From SAR202 cluster bacterium (lineage in GTDB: Bacteria; Chloroflexota; Dehalococcoidia; Lucifugimonadales; UBA6952), in assembly GCA_009392515.1 (NCBI GenBank), contig VFGE01000039.1:1-50167 (forward strand): 50,167 bases of DNA, in the 5' to 3' direction. Position numbers and translations under genes: made by a program. Shown here piece after piece: positions 34,586 to 42,116 of this stretch. The first letter of the stretch is position 1. Each line of letters starts with the position of its first letter. The notes under the pieces were generated by a model that saw nothing but the letters and a program-made list of their open reading frames with translations, made no database searches and was not told the origin of the DNA.

Positions 34586-36410
34586 TAGGTAACATAATAT
34601 ATGAGGCGTGATCTTTTGATTGGTGGATTGTGTTCAAAGCAATAATTTTAGCTTGATCAACACCCAAAGGTCCTCCTGTATTTGGATTAACATCAAATCT
34701 TGGAAAATTAGAACTCGATATATCTACTCGTATTTTATGGCCAGATTTAAATAAGTTACCTGTAGGATATAATTCAAAATCTAGAGAATAAATCTCTCCA
34801 GGTATCATTAATTCTTCTTTTTCCCAAGAATTTCTATACCGTGCTCTCATGATACTATCAGTAAGATTCATATGAAAACCATCGGGATAATCATCATTTG
34901 GGGGGCAGACATCTATGAGTTTTGCAGTAAAATCTGTATCTTTTGCAGACGAAGAAATTTCCAAATGAATCTTTATGGGGCCGGTAACTTCTATATCTTC
35001 AATTAATGCTTCTGTTTCAAAAACTAAAATATCAGATCTTGATTCCAAAGGAAGGTAAGGCTCTTTCGATCCAAAAAATTGTGATCCTTCAATTTGATGG
35101 AAAGCACCAGCCTGAGCAATTATTCCTCCTGATAATCCTCCGCCAATAGTTGGAATTGGAGTGTCTGGATCAAATTTAAATGTTGTTGAATCATCTTGAT
35201 TTAATGGCTTATTTGTATCCATACTCCCATCTTTGTGGAAATAGTAAGGAGTGAAATTAGTTCTAGCTAATGGCCATTCATTTTCGAATCTCCATTGTCC
35301 TCCGTGTTGCATTCTTTCTTGTTCATCTTTTAGACCACTACCACCACCCATAATAAATAAAAGAAGAGAGTTTTGTTCCTGGAAACCATTATCAAAATCT
35401 TTCATCCATGCATCGAACCATAATAGCCTGTAGTCGTCCCAGTTTTCTGCTAGTGAATTAATACTGGCTGTAGGCCCAAAGTCTACTTCTCCAGCATAAG
35501 AAACAGATCGTTGTCCGTGGGTCCAGGGCCCCATTAAAACACGTACTGGTGATTTTTTCTTATTTGATAGGCCGATATAATTTTCAAAAGTAGTTCTTGT
35601 GTAAGAGTCATACCAGCCACCAGTATGTATTTGAGGTATATCTGACCATTCATCGTAGAATAGTTCTCCTGCTAATCCAGGCTGTTTCCAATAGTCATCA
35701 TATTCTCCCCTACTCCATTCTTCTAAAATATAGTCTTCATAAGCAGGGGTCCATTTTAAAGGTGAATGACCTTTTTTCCATGGTAAACGCAAAAGCCAAT
35801 CTTCTTGATTAACTTCATCTAAATACTTAGCTACAACTGGATTCTCTATTGCTTCTTTACTTAATTTGGCTTGTGAAATTGCCCATCCTAATTGTCTTAA
35901 TTCAAATGCTCCATTATGACGTGCCGAACTCATATAAGCATTTGAAAACCCTCCACAATCTATAATCATGGCTTGTAATCCTTTGGCATTCATTGAAGCC
36001 ATAGCAGCTTGTGTATGAGCACCATATGATGTTCCGTATGTTCCTATTTTCCCATTACACCATTCTTGATCTACTATCCATTCAGTTAAATCGTAGCCAT
36101 CATTTGCATCTTGAGTGTATTTATGGAATTCACCTTCTGAATTATATCTACCTCGATTATCTTGTATTACTACGATATAACCTCTTTTAGTAAAATATTC
36201 AGCTTCTTCGGCAAATCTATCTGAACCTTTGTCATAAGGCGTTCTATGTAACAATACAGGTTTTGGTGTTTTATCTATTTCCCCATCAATACTAGGATAA
36301 TATATATCTGTAGATAGATTGATATCATCTCTCATTTTAACTTTGATGTCTTTTTCAACTTGTACTTCATATGTTACTTCTGAACGAACATTTTTAAATA
36401 AATTATCCAT
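34572..36410 (-). CDS. CocE/NonD family hydrolase (X-Pro dipeptidyl-peptidase S15-like)
   Basis: A 612-residue alpha/beta hydrolase of the cocaine esterase/glutaryl-7-ACA acylase group, serine nucleophile S128 in GTYGTSYGAHTQ. Other conserved pieces: RDDINLSTDIYYP, HRTPYDKGS, VIQDNRGRYNSEGEF, GGWYDSYTRTTFENY with the acid residue, WTHGQ with the catalytic His, and the jelly-roll C-terminal domain with ISSSNFPRFDVNPNTGG. The family hydrolyses esters or amides, including acyl-amide drugs. No signal peptide is seen. Its 3' end overlaps the membrane-protein gene, and the start lies 10 bp after the next minus-strand hydrolase gene, so the two hydrolases form an operon. Confidence 0.93.
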   Translation of the reverse strand: MDNLFKNVRSEVTYEVQVEKDIKVKMRDDINLSTDIYYPSIDGEIDKTPKPVLLHRTPYDKGSDRFAEEAEYFTKRGYIVVIQDNRGRYNSEGEFHKYTQDANDGYDLTEWIVDQEWCNGKIGTYGTSYGAHTQAAMASMNAKGLQAMIIDCGGFSNAYMSSARHNGAFELRQLGWAISQAKLSKEAIENPVVAKYLDEVNQEDWLLRLPWKKGHSPLKWTPAYEDYILEEWSRGEYDDYWKQPGLAGELFYDEWSDIPQIHTGGWYDSYTRTTFENYIGLSNKKKSPVRVLMGPWTHGQRSVSYAGEVDFGPTASINSLAENWDDYRLLWFDAWMKDFDNGFQEQNSLLLFIMGGGSGLKDEQERMQHGGQWRFENEWPLARTNFTPYYFHKDGSMDTNKPLNQDDSTTFKFDPDTPIPTIGGGLSGGIIAQAGAFHQIEGSQFFGSKEPYLPLESRSDILVFETEALIEDIEVTGPIKIHLEISSSAKDTDFTAKLIDVCPPNDDYPDGFHMNLTDSIMRARYRNSWEKEELMIPGEIYSLDFELYPTGNLFKSGHKIRVDISSSNFPRFDVNPNTGGPLGVDQAKIIALNTIHQSKDHASYIMLPIIPQ

Positions 36411-36420
36411 AACACCCTTC

Positions 36421-37257
36421 CTAGAGATTTGATATCCAGTTTAATATTTCTTTTGCATGCTGATCATGCATATCTGTCCATGCGTGATCAGCGCCTTCTA
36501 CAATAACTACTGAATTTTTTTTATGTGACGATTTCATAATTTCATGCGTATCTGTTGCACAATTTTCTAATCTTGGGTGGGTTTCTAATGTTCCAGCAAT
36601 TAGTAGTGTTGGGTTTGTGATTTCTTGTGCATAGAGTGTCATATTGTATTGTTCACTTCCATGTTTGTCTAAATAAGCTTTTGCTCCAAATGTATGTGGC
36701 ATTGGGAATTGGACATCCATTAAAGCATTAGGTTCATTATTTTTTATATGTTCTTTTGCTAAATTCACACATCTAGTAAATTCTTCTACTGCATCTGGAT
36801 GGTTCATAAAATAATCATAGGAAAGTCTGACTGGAGATGAAGATATAATTGATATTATATTAGGATTTGGGTGTTTTGCGCCATAATAGACAACTTTTAC
36901 CGCGCCCATACTATGGCCATATAAATGTATTTTTTTATATCCCTGATTAACTAAAAATTCTATTGCTGCATCTATATCATAGTAGCATTCAGATAAGATA
37001 TCGAAAGCATTTCCGTAAAATCGTTCACCATATCGTGAAATTAAATCATGTCCACGGGTATTAAAACTAGCCACATCGTAACCTGCTTTACCAAATCGAT
37101 CGATTAAAGCAAGATTCATTGCGCCGTAGAAATTCCCACTTGATCCATGTATTAATAAAATACATTCTTCAGGGTTATTGGGGGAATCAATTCTTGATAG
37201 TATACCTATGTGTTCTAAATCGTCTTTTGTATGTATGCTGTTAAATTCTATTGCCAT
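36421..37257 (-). CDS. Alpha/beta hydrolase
   Basis: 278 residues, single-domain alpha/beta hydrolase. Oxyanion-hole region LLIHGSSGN at 35-41, nucleophile elbow GHSMGAVK with S116, and C-terminal GADHAWTDM with the likely catalytic His. It resembles small serine hydrolases related to dienelactone hydrolase or prolyl-oligopeptidase-type lid-less enzymes, with substrate unknown. ATG 37257 has AAGGAG upstream. It is the first gene of the two-gene hydrolase operon and is divergent from the crotonase paralogue 3; the gap holds a perfect 24-bp palindrome. Confidence 0.88.
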   Translation of the reverse strand: MAIEFNSIHTKDDLEHIGILSRIDSPNNPEECILLIHGSSGNFYGAMNLALIDRFGKAGYDVASFNTRGHDLISRYGERFYGNAFDILSECYYDIDAAIEFLVNQGYKKIHLYGHSMGAVKVVYYGAKHPNPNIISIISSSPVRLSYDYFMNHPDAVEEFTRCVNLAKEHIKNNEPNALMDVQFPMPHTFGAKAYLDKHGSEQYNMTLYAQEITNPTLLIAGTLETHPRLENCATDTHEIMKSSHKKNSVVIVEGADHAWTDMHDQHAKEILNWISNL

Positions 37258-37298
37258 AATTTATCTCCTTAGTTAAGACAAAATTCTACTCATTCTAG

Positions 37299-37322
37299 CT
37301 TTATTCGTCTAGACGAATAAAG
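37299..37322. promoter_or_regulatory. Perfect 24-bp palindromic operator candidate
   Basis: CTTTATTCGTCT is followed immediately by its exact reverse complement, with no spacer. It lies between two divergent genes. A TATAAT at 37331-37336 (plus) and TAGAAT hexamers on the minus strand flank it, so a bound dimeric regulator of, for example, TetR or GntR type would cover both -35 regions. With no loop and no T tract it is not a terminator. No regulator gene is adjacent. Confidence 0.62.
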
Positions 37323-37400
37323 ATTACTCATATAATGTTTAACGAAATATCCCAAAAAAGTATTTCTTCAATTAATTTTATAACTACAAGGAGTATTGTG

Positions 37401-38213
37401 ATGCCTGGAAAACAAACTATTTTTTCTTATGAAGGATATGAAGATATGAGGGTTACATTAACAAATGGTGTATTACTAGTAACCTTAGATAACCCGGATA
37501 GATTAAATGCTCTTTCAACCCCTATAAGGCATGGATTGAAACGAGTTTTAACAGAATTTGAAGAAGATGATAATGCTAAAGTTATGGTTATTACAGGCGA
37601 AGGAAGAGGATTTTGTTCTGGAGCAGATTTGGGTAGTACCGGAAGTTATAAACAAACAGAAACAAGAAAACAAATTGAAGAAACACGGTTCGAATGGATA
37701 AGTAGATTCCGTTCTATTAATAAACCTATTATTGCAGCAGTTAATGGTGTAGCTGCTGGTGGTGGCGTTTCTTTGGCATTAGCTGCAGATATTCGTATAG
37801 CTTCTGATCAAGCAAGATTTGTTACCGCATTTCTTAGAAGAGCTATATTGCCTGACAACGGTGCCACATGGTTTCTACCGAGAGTGGTAGGTGTTTCTAA
37901 AGCCCTATTAATGTTGTGGCTTAGTGATGATGTTGGTGCTGAGGAATCAGCACAACTAGGGTTAGTTGATAAAGTGGTTCCGCATGATTCTTTAATGGAT
38001 GAAACAATGTTAATTGCAAATCGTCTTGCTGAAGGTCCTTCTATAACTTTAGAACTGACCAAGAAAGCGGTTTACCATAGTTTGAATGTTGATTTAATAA
38101 CACAATGTGATTATGAAGAAAACCTTGGTGCTATTGTTCATAATACTGAAGATAATGCTGAAGGTCGTTTGGCATTTAGAGAAAAAAGAAAACCTAATTT
38201 TCAAGGAAAATAA
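37401..38213 (+). CDS. Enoyl-CoA hydratase/isomerase family (PaaG-like crotonase), paralogue 3
   Basis: 270 residues from MPGKQTI. I use ATG 37401, which has AAGGAG 7 nt upstream; an earlier in-frame ATG at 37335 overlaps the TATAAT box at 37331, so it is unlikely. Oxyanion-hole segments are present: GRGFCSGADLG near 69-78 and KPIIAAVNGVAAGGGVSLALAADIRIA at 108-134. Neither hydratase Glu is kept: the first site is F144/L145, the second L170. LPDNGATWFLPR with D152 instead recalls PaaG-like isomerases, whose acid comes from the Asp in this loop. It was called isomerase-type for this reason. It is followed 5 bp later by the DinB-like gene. Confidence 0.87.
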   Translation: MPGKQTIFSYEGYEDMRVTLTNGVLLVTLDNPDRLNALSTPIRHGLKRVLTEFEEDDNAKVMVITGEGRGFCSGADLGSTGSYKQTETRKQIEETRFEWISRFRSINKPIIAAVNGVAAGGGVSLALAADIRIASDQARFVTAFLRRAILPDNGATWFLPRVVGVSKALLMLWLSDDVGAEESAQLGLVDKVVPHDSLMDETMLIANRLAEGPSITLELTKKAVYHSLNVDLITQCDYEENLGAIVHNTEDNAEGRLAFREKRKPNFQGK

Positions 38214-38218
38214 TATAT

Positions 38219-38683
38219 ATGAGCAAAATTCACACGCTTAATGAAATAAATTCTTCCTGGAACAATTTACTAAATACTATTAACTCTTTTCCATCTAAAC
38301 ATGAAAAAACACCTGGTGCTGTTGGCACTTGGTCGTTTTTAGAAGCAGTGGTACATATATTTGCATGGGATAATGAATTACTAATCAATTTAAAAGATTA
38401 TCATAACAAAAACCAAATGCCTAAATGGAAAGATTACAGCAATGATGAGATCATTGAATTAAATCAGAATCAAGTTGATGAGTATACTAATTATAGTTTC
38501 GAAGATTTATACAAACGGCTTATTGATAACCATTCTAATTTGGTTAAATATTTAGAGGATTTTCCGGAAGATTTATTTGTGTCTGACCCATTTACTTCAA
38601 TAATGATAAAAGATGAAACCTATTTACACTATCAAGAACATGACCAAAATATAAAAAATTTTTCAATAACTTTAAATCAGTGA
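38219..38683 (+). CDS. ClbS/DfsB-like four-helix protein (DinB superfamily)
   Basis: 154 residues, single domain, largely helical. The N-terminal helix with LNEINSSWNNLLNTINSFPSKHEKTPGAVGTWSFLEAVVHIFAWDNELL is typical of the ClbS/DfsB/DUF1706 group, where a Trp-Ser-hydrophobic pattern precedes a His/Asp pair (HIFAWDNE). Relatives include ClbS, which opens the reactive cyclopropane of colibactin, and thiol-dependent transferases with a DinB fold. Its stop overlaps the 3' end of the convergent MFS gene by 7 bp, and it directly follows the crotonase gene. Specific function unknown. Confidence 0.72.
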   Translation: MSKIHTLNEINSSWNNLLNTINSFPSKHEKTPGAVGTWSFLEAVVHIFAWDNELLINLKDYHNKNQMPKWKDYSNDEIIELNQNQVDEYTNYSFEDLYKRLIDNHSNLVKYLEDFPEDLFVSDPFTSIMIKDETYLHYQEHDQNIKNFSITLNQ

Positions 38684-39939
38684 AGAATTGGTGGTTTAGC
38701 AAAATAGGTTGCTATTGCAGAAATTAGCATTAAAAACCCAAATACAATCCACATGTAATAATAACTTTGTGTTTGATCAAATATTATTGAGCCAAAAAGT
38801 GGCCCAGATGCGTTAGTTACCATTTGCACTGGCCATACCATTCCTCTTATCGAACCTAATGAGTTACGTCCATAATATTCAGCAAATATTAGTTGATATA
38901 AAGTATTAAACAAACCAGCACTTAGTATTCCTTGGGTAATACCCCAAAGTATTGCTATATAAAAATTGTTAATAAATAAAATAACAAAAATTGTGAGCGA
39001 ATTTACAAGAAAAGTTACAACAATTGTTTTTCGAGTCCCAAATTTTTCAGCCATAAATCCAGAGAAAAAAGCTCCTATAGCACCACTAAATGACCAGATG
39101 GCCATAACTATGGCTCCTTGGTTTCTATCAATACCTTGAGTGTCGAGATATGAGATTAAATGGAAGCATAGTCCTGGTCCAACTAGAAACAGTAAAGAAA
39201 AAGCTAGTATTAAGAAATAGAAGTTTGGTTGTTGTAAAACCTCTTTTCTATTAAAAGAAACTTCATCAGTTTTTGATTTATTTAATTCAAGCTTTTTATC
39301 TTTTTCACTTAGCTCTCCATCGGGTAGTAATCCCATATCTTCAGGTTCTTTACGAATAAGTATCATTACTGGCAATAGCGAAACTACAAAAACAACTATT
39401 CCAGATATTGTGAGAGCCATTCTCCAGTCATAAATATCTGCTACAAATGCGACATATAATGGTGTTACCGAATTACCCAGCATTATACCAAGTCCACTAT
39501 ATGCTATAGCTCTAGCTCGTTTAACAATAAACCACTTCGATACGATGACTTGAGTTGCAAGGGCTATAATACCCATTGTCATTATACGGTTTACAATTAA
39601 AATAATGAAAAATTGCAGGTAATTTTCAACAATGGCAAGTAAAACAAATGAAAGTCCAAGTATGAAGATCGATGTTGTTAAAATCCAACGGCCACCATAT
39701 TTATCTAGTGCTGTTCCAATAAAAATTGCAACTATACCAGCTATAATAGTCCCAAATGATGTAGCGTAAGTAAAAGTAGTCTTAGACCAACCAAATTCTT
39801 CAGTTATTGGGTCCAATATCACGGCTAAAACCGGGAAAGTACCGGCACTTTGGCTAAACCCAGCTAGTGCAACGGCAAGTACTATAAACCACCCATAATA
39901 AATTGTTTTCGTGTCTGTTGTATTATCGGGTGTATTAAT
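38677..39939 (-). CDS. MFS transporter (OFA-like) with a probable ATT start
   Basis: About 420 residues if read from ATT at 39939. The first canonical start codon, GTG at 39822, would leave out the whole first membrane helix. The in-frame codons upstream encode TIYYGWFIVLAVALAGFSQSAG, the counterpart of FYGWIIVLGAFLGSFAGG in the MFS gene at 10497, then the usual DPITEEFGWSKTTF. No in-frame ATG, GTG or TTG occurs between 39822 and the stop at 40012-40014, but AAGGA stands 7 nt before ATT 39939. The remaining features are normal for OFA/monocarboxylate carriers: GTALDKYGGRW and DMGLLPDGEL before the central loop. Substrate unknown, probably an organic acid. It lies 82 bp after the GMC oxidoreductase and is likely co-transcribed. 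Confidence 0.8.
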   Translation of the reverse strand: MNTPDNTTDTKTIYYGWFIVLAVALAGFSQSAGTFPVLAVILDPITEEFGWSKTTFTYATSFGTIIAGIVAIFIGTALDKYGGRWILTTSIFILGLSFVLLAIVENYLQFFIILIVNRIMTMGIIALATQVIVSKWFIVKRARAIAYSGLGIMLGNSVTPLYVAFVADIYDWRMALTISGIVVFVVSLLPVMILIRKEPEDMGLLPDGELSEKDKKLELNKSKTDEVSFNRKEVLQQPNFYFLILAFSLLFLVGPGLCFHLISYLDTQGIDRNQGAIVMAIWSFSGAIGAFFSGFMAEKFGTRKTIVVTFLVNSLTIFVILFINNFYIAILWGITQGILSAGLFNTLYQLIFAEYYGRNSLGSIRGMVWPVQMVTNASGPLFGSIIFDQTQSYYYMWIVFGFLMLISAIATYFAKPPILH

Positions 39940-40021
39940 AGTCCTGTCCTTAAAAGATTTAAGCTCAAAAAAAGAGCACAGATGGAAATATAACTCAATT
40001 AGTATTAATGGTCAATTATTG

Positions 40022-41578
40022 TTATTTTCCGTCTTTGATAAAATCAGCAATCTTTTCGGCAACTACCATAACTGTAACATTAATATTTGCACGCACACAA
40101 TCTGGCATTATAGAAGCATCGCCTATTCTTAACCCATCTACTCCATACACTTTTCCATATTGGTTTACGACTGCCATCGTGTCATTTTGTGGTCCCATTT
40201 TTGCAGTACAAGAAACGTGGTGTCCAGTTAGAACATGTTTCTTTATCCAAAGATCAAGAGAGTCGTTGTTCTCCAAATCAAAGTCTGTTGGTCTTAGGCG
40301 TTCCAAGATTAAACTAGATAATTCTGAATTATTTTCTAAACTGACTAGCATACGTATCCCATCACGATACCTTCTTATATCTTCATGATGATCAAGTAGG
40401 TTGTAATCGAGATAAGGATGATCTCGGTAATCAGATGATTGTAATTTTATTTCCCCGCTTGATAAAGCGAGATTCAAGCCTAATGCGGCACTTATGCCTA
40501 CTGGTTCTCCTATGGCTCTATATGATTCACCGGCTACCGCATTAAAATAGACTATCATATCGTTATGTATATTTGACCCACTAGCAGTGTAACGTAGTAG
40601 TACTTGAATTCGTGGCCCTACTGTGTCTAAATCTACTTCAGGTTTTGTTTTCCAAATAACAGGTAATAACGGATGATCTCTTAGATTTTGCCCCACACCA
40701 GGTGCATCTATTAACACATCTATATTGTGTTCAGATAAATGTTCTTTAGGGCCAATGCCTGAAAGCATAAGGGTTTGTGGGGTCCCGATTGCGCCTTCAC
40801 ACAAAATGATTTCATTACCTTCGATAATAAAATCTTCATTATCTGAAGATACTTCTAATCCGACTGCTTTTGGTATGATTTGACTTTTGTCGAAGATAAT
40901 TTTTTTTACAAATACGTTAGGCCGAATGGTTAAATTTAGTCTATGTCTTGAAAGTCCTAGGTATCCAATAGCAGTAGACCATCTAATACCATCTGGGTTA
41001 TTTAATGGAATTGGGCCTGCTCCAATAGTTCCTGGTGCGTTCGCATCTTCACAGTGTTCATATCCAGCTTCTATACATGCAGTATAAAAAGCTTTTGAAG
41101 CTGGTTTCCATTCTTCTTCAGGGAATCTATGGCATATTATTGGGCCATTTGTACCGTGAAAGTCGCCTGGGTCGTTTTGATATGTAGTGTCAGTTTCAAT
41201 TTTGTTAAAATATGGAACCAATGTTTGAAAATCCCATTCTGTATTTCCCCATAATTTCCAATTATCATAATCTTCGGGAATCCCACGGAGAAAGATCTGG
41301 CCATTAATGGAGCTGGAACCTCCGGTTACTTTTCCCCTAGGAACATCTATATCGGCTTCATTGGTTGCTCGGGCTTTATATTGCCAATTATGTGGGCTAT
41401 CCCATACATTTACAGTGGATTTATATCCATATTTTACCTCTTCAGGCATATTATCCATATCCGGGTAATCTGATCCAGCTTCAATCAATAATACAGATTT
41501 TGATAAGTCTTCAGATAATCTAGTAGCTATTATTGCTCCAGCAGAACCAGCACCTACTACTATGTAATCATATTTCAT
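40022..41578 (-). CDS. GMC family FAD-dependent oxidoreductase (choline dehydrogenase-like)
   Basis: 518 residues. N-terminal FAD-binding motif YDYIVVGAGSAGAIIATRLSED, GGSSSINGQIFLRGIPEDYDNW (GMC signature 1), ILCEGAIGTPQTLMLSGIGP (signature 2), and C-terminal LTGHHVSCTAKMG with the catalytic His, then GLRIGDASIMPDCVRANINVT with Asn in place of the second His. The family oxidises alcohols to aldehydes or acids with FAD, passing electrons to quinone or oxygen. No signal peptide. ATG 41578 follows AGGAG. It is divergent from the cupin-penicillin acylase operon across 166 bp that hold an imperfect palindrome. Confidence 0.92.
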   Translation of the reverse strand: MKYDYIVVGAGSAGAIIATRLSEDLSKSVLLIEAGSDYPDMDNMPEEVKYGYKSTVNVWDSPHNWQYKARATNEADIDVPRGKVTGGSSSINGQIFLRGIPEDYDNWKLWGNTEWDFQTLVPYFNKIETDTTYQNDPGDFHGTNGPIICHRFPEEEWKPASKAFYTACIEAGYEHCEDANAPGTIGAGPIPLNNPDGIRWSTAIGYLGLSRHRLNLTIRPNVFVKKIIFDKSQIIPKAVGLEVSSDNEDFIIEGNEIILCEGAIGTPQTLMLSGIGPKEHLSEHNIDVLIDAPGVGQNLRDHPLLPVIWKTKPEVDLDTVGPRIQVLLRYTASGSNIHNDMIVYFNAVAGESYRAIGEPVGISAALGLNLALSSGEIKLQSSDYRDHPYLDYNLLDHHEDIRRYRDGIRMLVSLENNSELSSLILERLRPTDFDLENNDSLDLWIKKHVLTGHHVSCTAKMGPQNDTMAVVNQYGKVYGVDGLRIGDASIMPDCVRANINVTVMVVAEKIADFIKDGK

Positions 41579-41639
41579 AATTATCTCCTACTAGTACTTT
41601 GGAAAGCTCAATAATTTTTTGAATAGTATATCTTAGATA

Positions 41640-41661
41640 CAAATAAACATATACTTATTTG
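41640..41661. promoter_or_regulatory. Imperfect 22-bp palindrome, possible operator
   Basis: CAAATAA (41640-41646) and TTATTTG (41655-41661) flank 8 nt, and the central 4 nt are also palindromic (9 of 11 pairs). It lies midway between the GMC gene and the cupin gene, over the likely -35 region of a TATACT box for the GMC gene. In such AT-rich DNA, chance cannot be excluded. Confidence 0.3.
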
Positions 41662-41744
41662 AATAATAATTATGATTTCTTTTTAAAACTTACGTGATAA
41701 ACTTGATTTATTTTCTAAACAAGAATTTATGCTAAGAGGTAATA

Positions 41745-42116
41745 ATGAATGAAGTTCAAATAATTAAACATGAACAACGTGAAATTGAAATTTCTTCTGG
41801 ATCAATGACTAGGATAGCAGGTGTGTCAAAAAGTATTGTAGGAGCAGAAGGTATTCATTTAGCTATAGCTACAATACCATCAGGGTGTAGTGCCACCCCA
41901 CACATACACACAAATTGCGAATCTGCTATATATATAATTAGTGGTTCTGGTAAATTTTTAGTTGGCTCCAACCTAGAAAAGGAATTATTTTTTGAAGCTG
42001 GAGATTTTTTTCATGTCCCATCAATGGCTCCGCATCAACCAATAAATACAGGAAATGTTGAAGTGACAATGATTGTTGCTCGCAATACACCTGTGGAAAT
42101 TGTAGAGGAAATATAA
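41745..42116 (+). CDS. Cupin-domain protein
   Basis: 123 residues forming one small beta-barrel. Cupin motif 1 is seen in TPHIHTNCESAIYIISGSGKF and motif 2 in FFHVPSMAPHQPIN, giving His and Glu residues able to bind a metal. Function may be an isomerase, a dioxygenase-like step or a sensing role for the product of the acylase. ATG 41745 has AGAGG upstream. Its stop codon overlaps the penicillin acylase start as TAATG, so both are translated together. Confidence 0.86.
   Translation: MNEVQIIKHEQREIEISSGSMTRIAGVSKSIVGAEGIHLAIATIPSGCSATPHIHTNCESAIYIISGSGKFLVGSNLEKELFFEAGDFFHVPSMAPHQPINTGNVEVTMIVARNTPVEIVEEI

Noticed and set aside
37335-37400. 22-residue N-terminal extension of crotonase paralogue 3
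   Set aside because: Its ATG overlaps a TATAAT box and the AAGGAG precedes ATG 37401.
33732-38683. UGA recoded to Trp or Gly throughout the genome
   Set aside because: TGA ends several genes normally (33732-33734, 38681-38683, 5304-5306), often with coupled starts.
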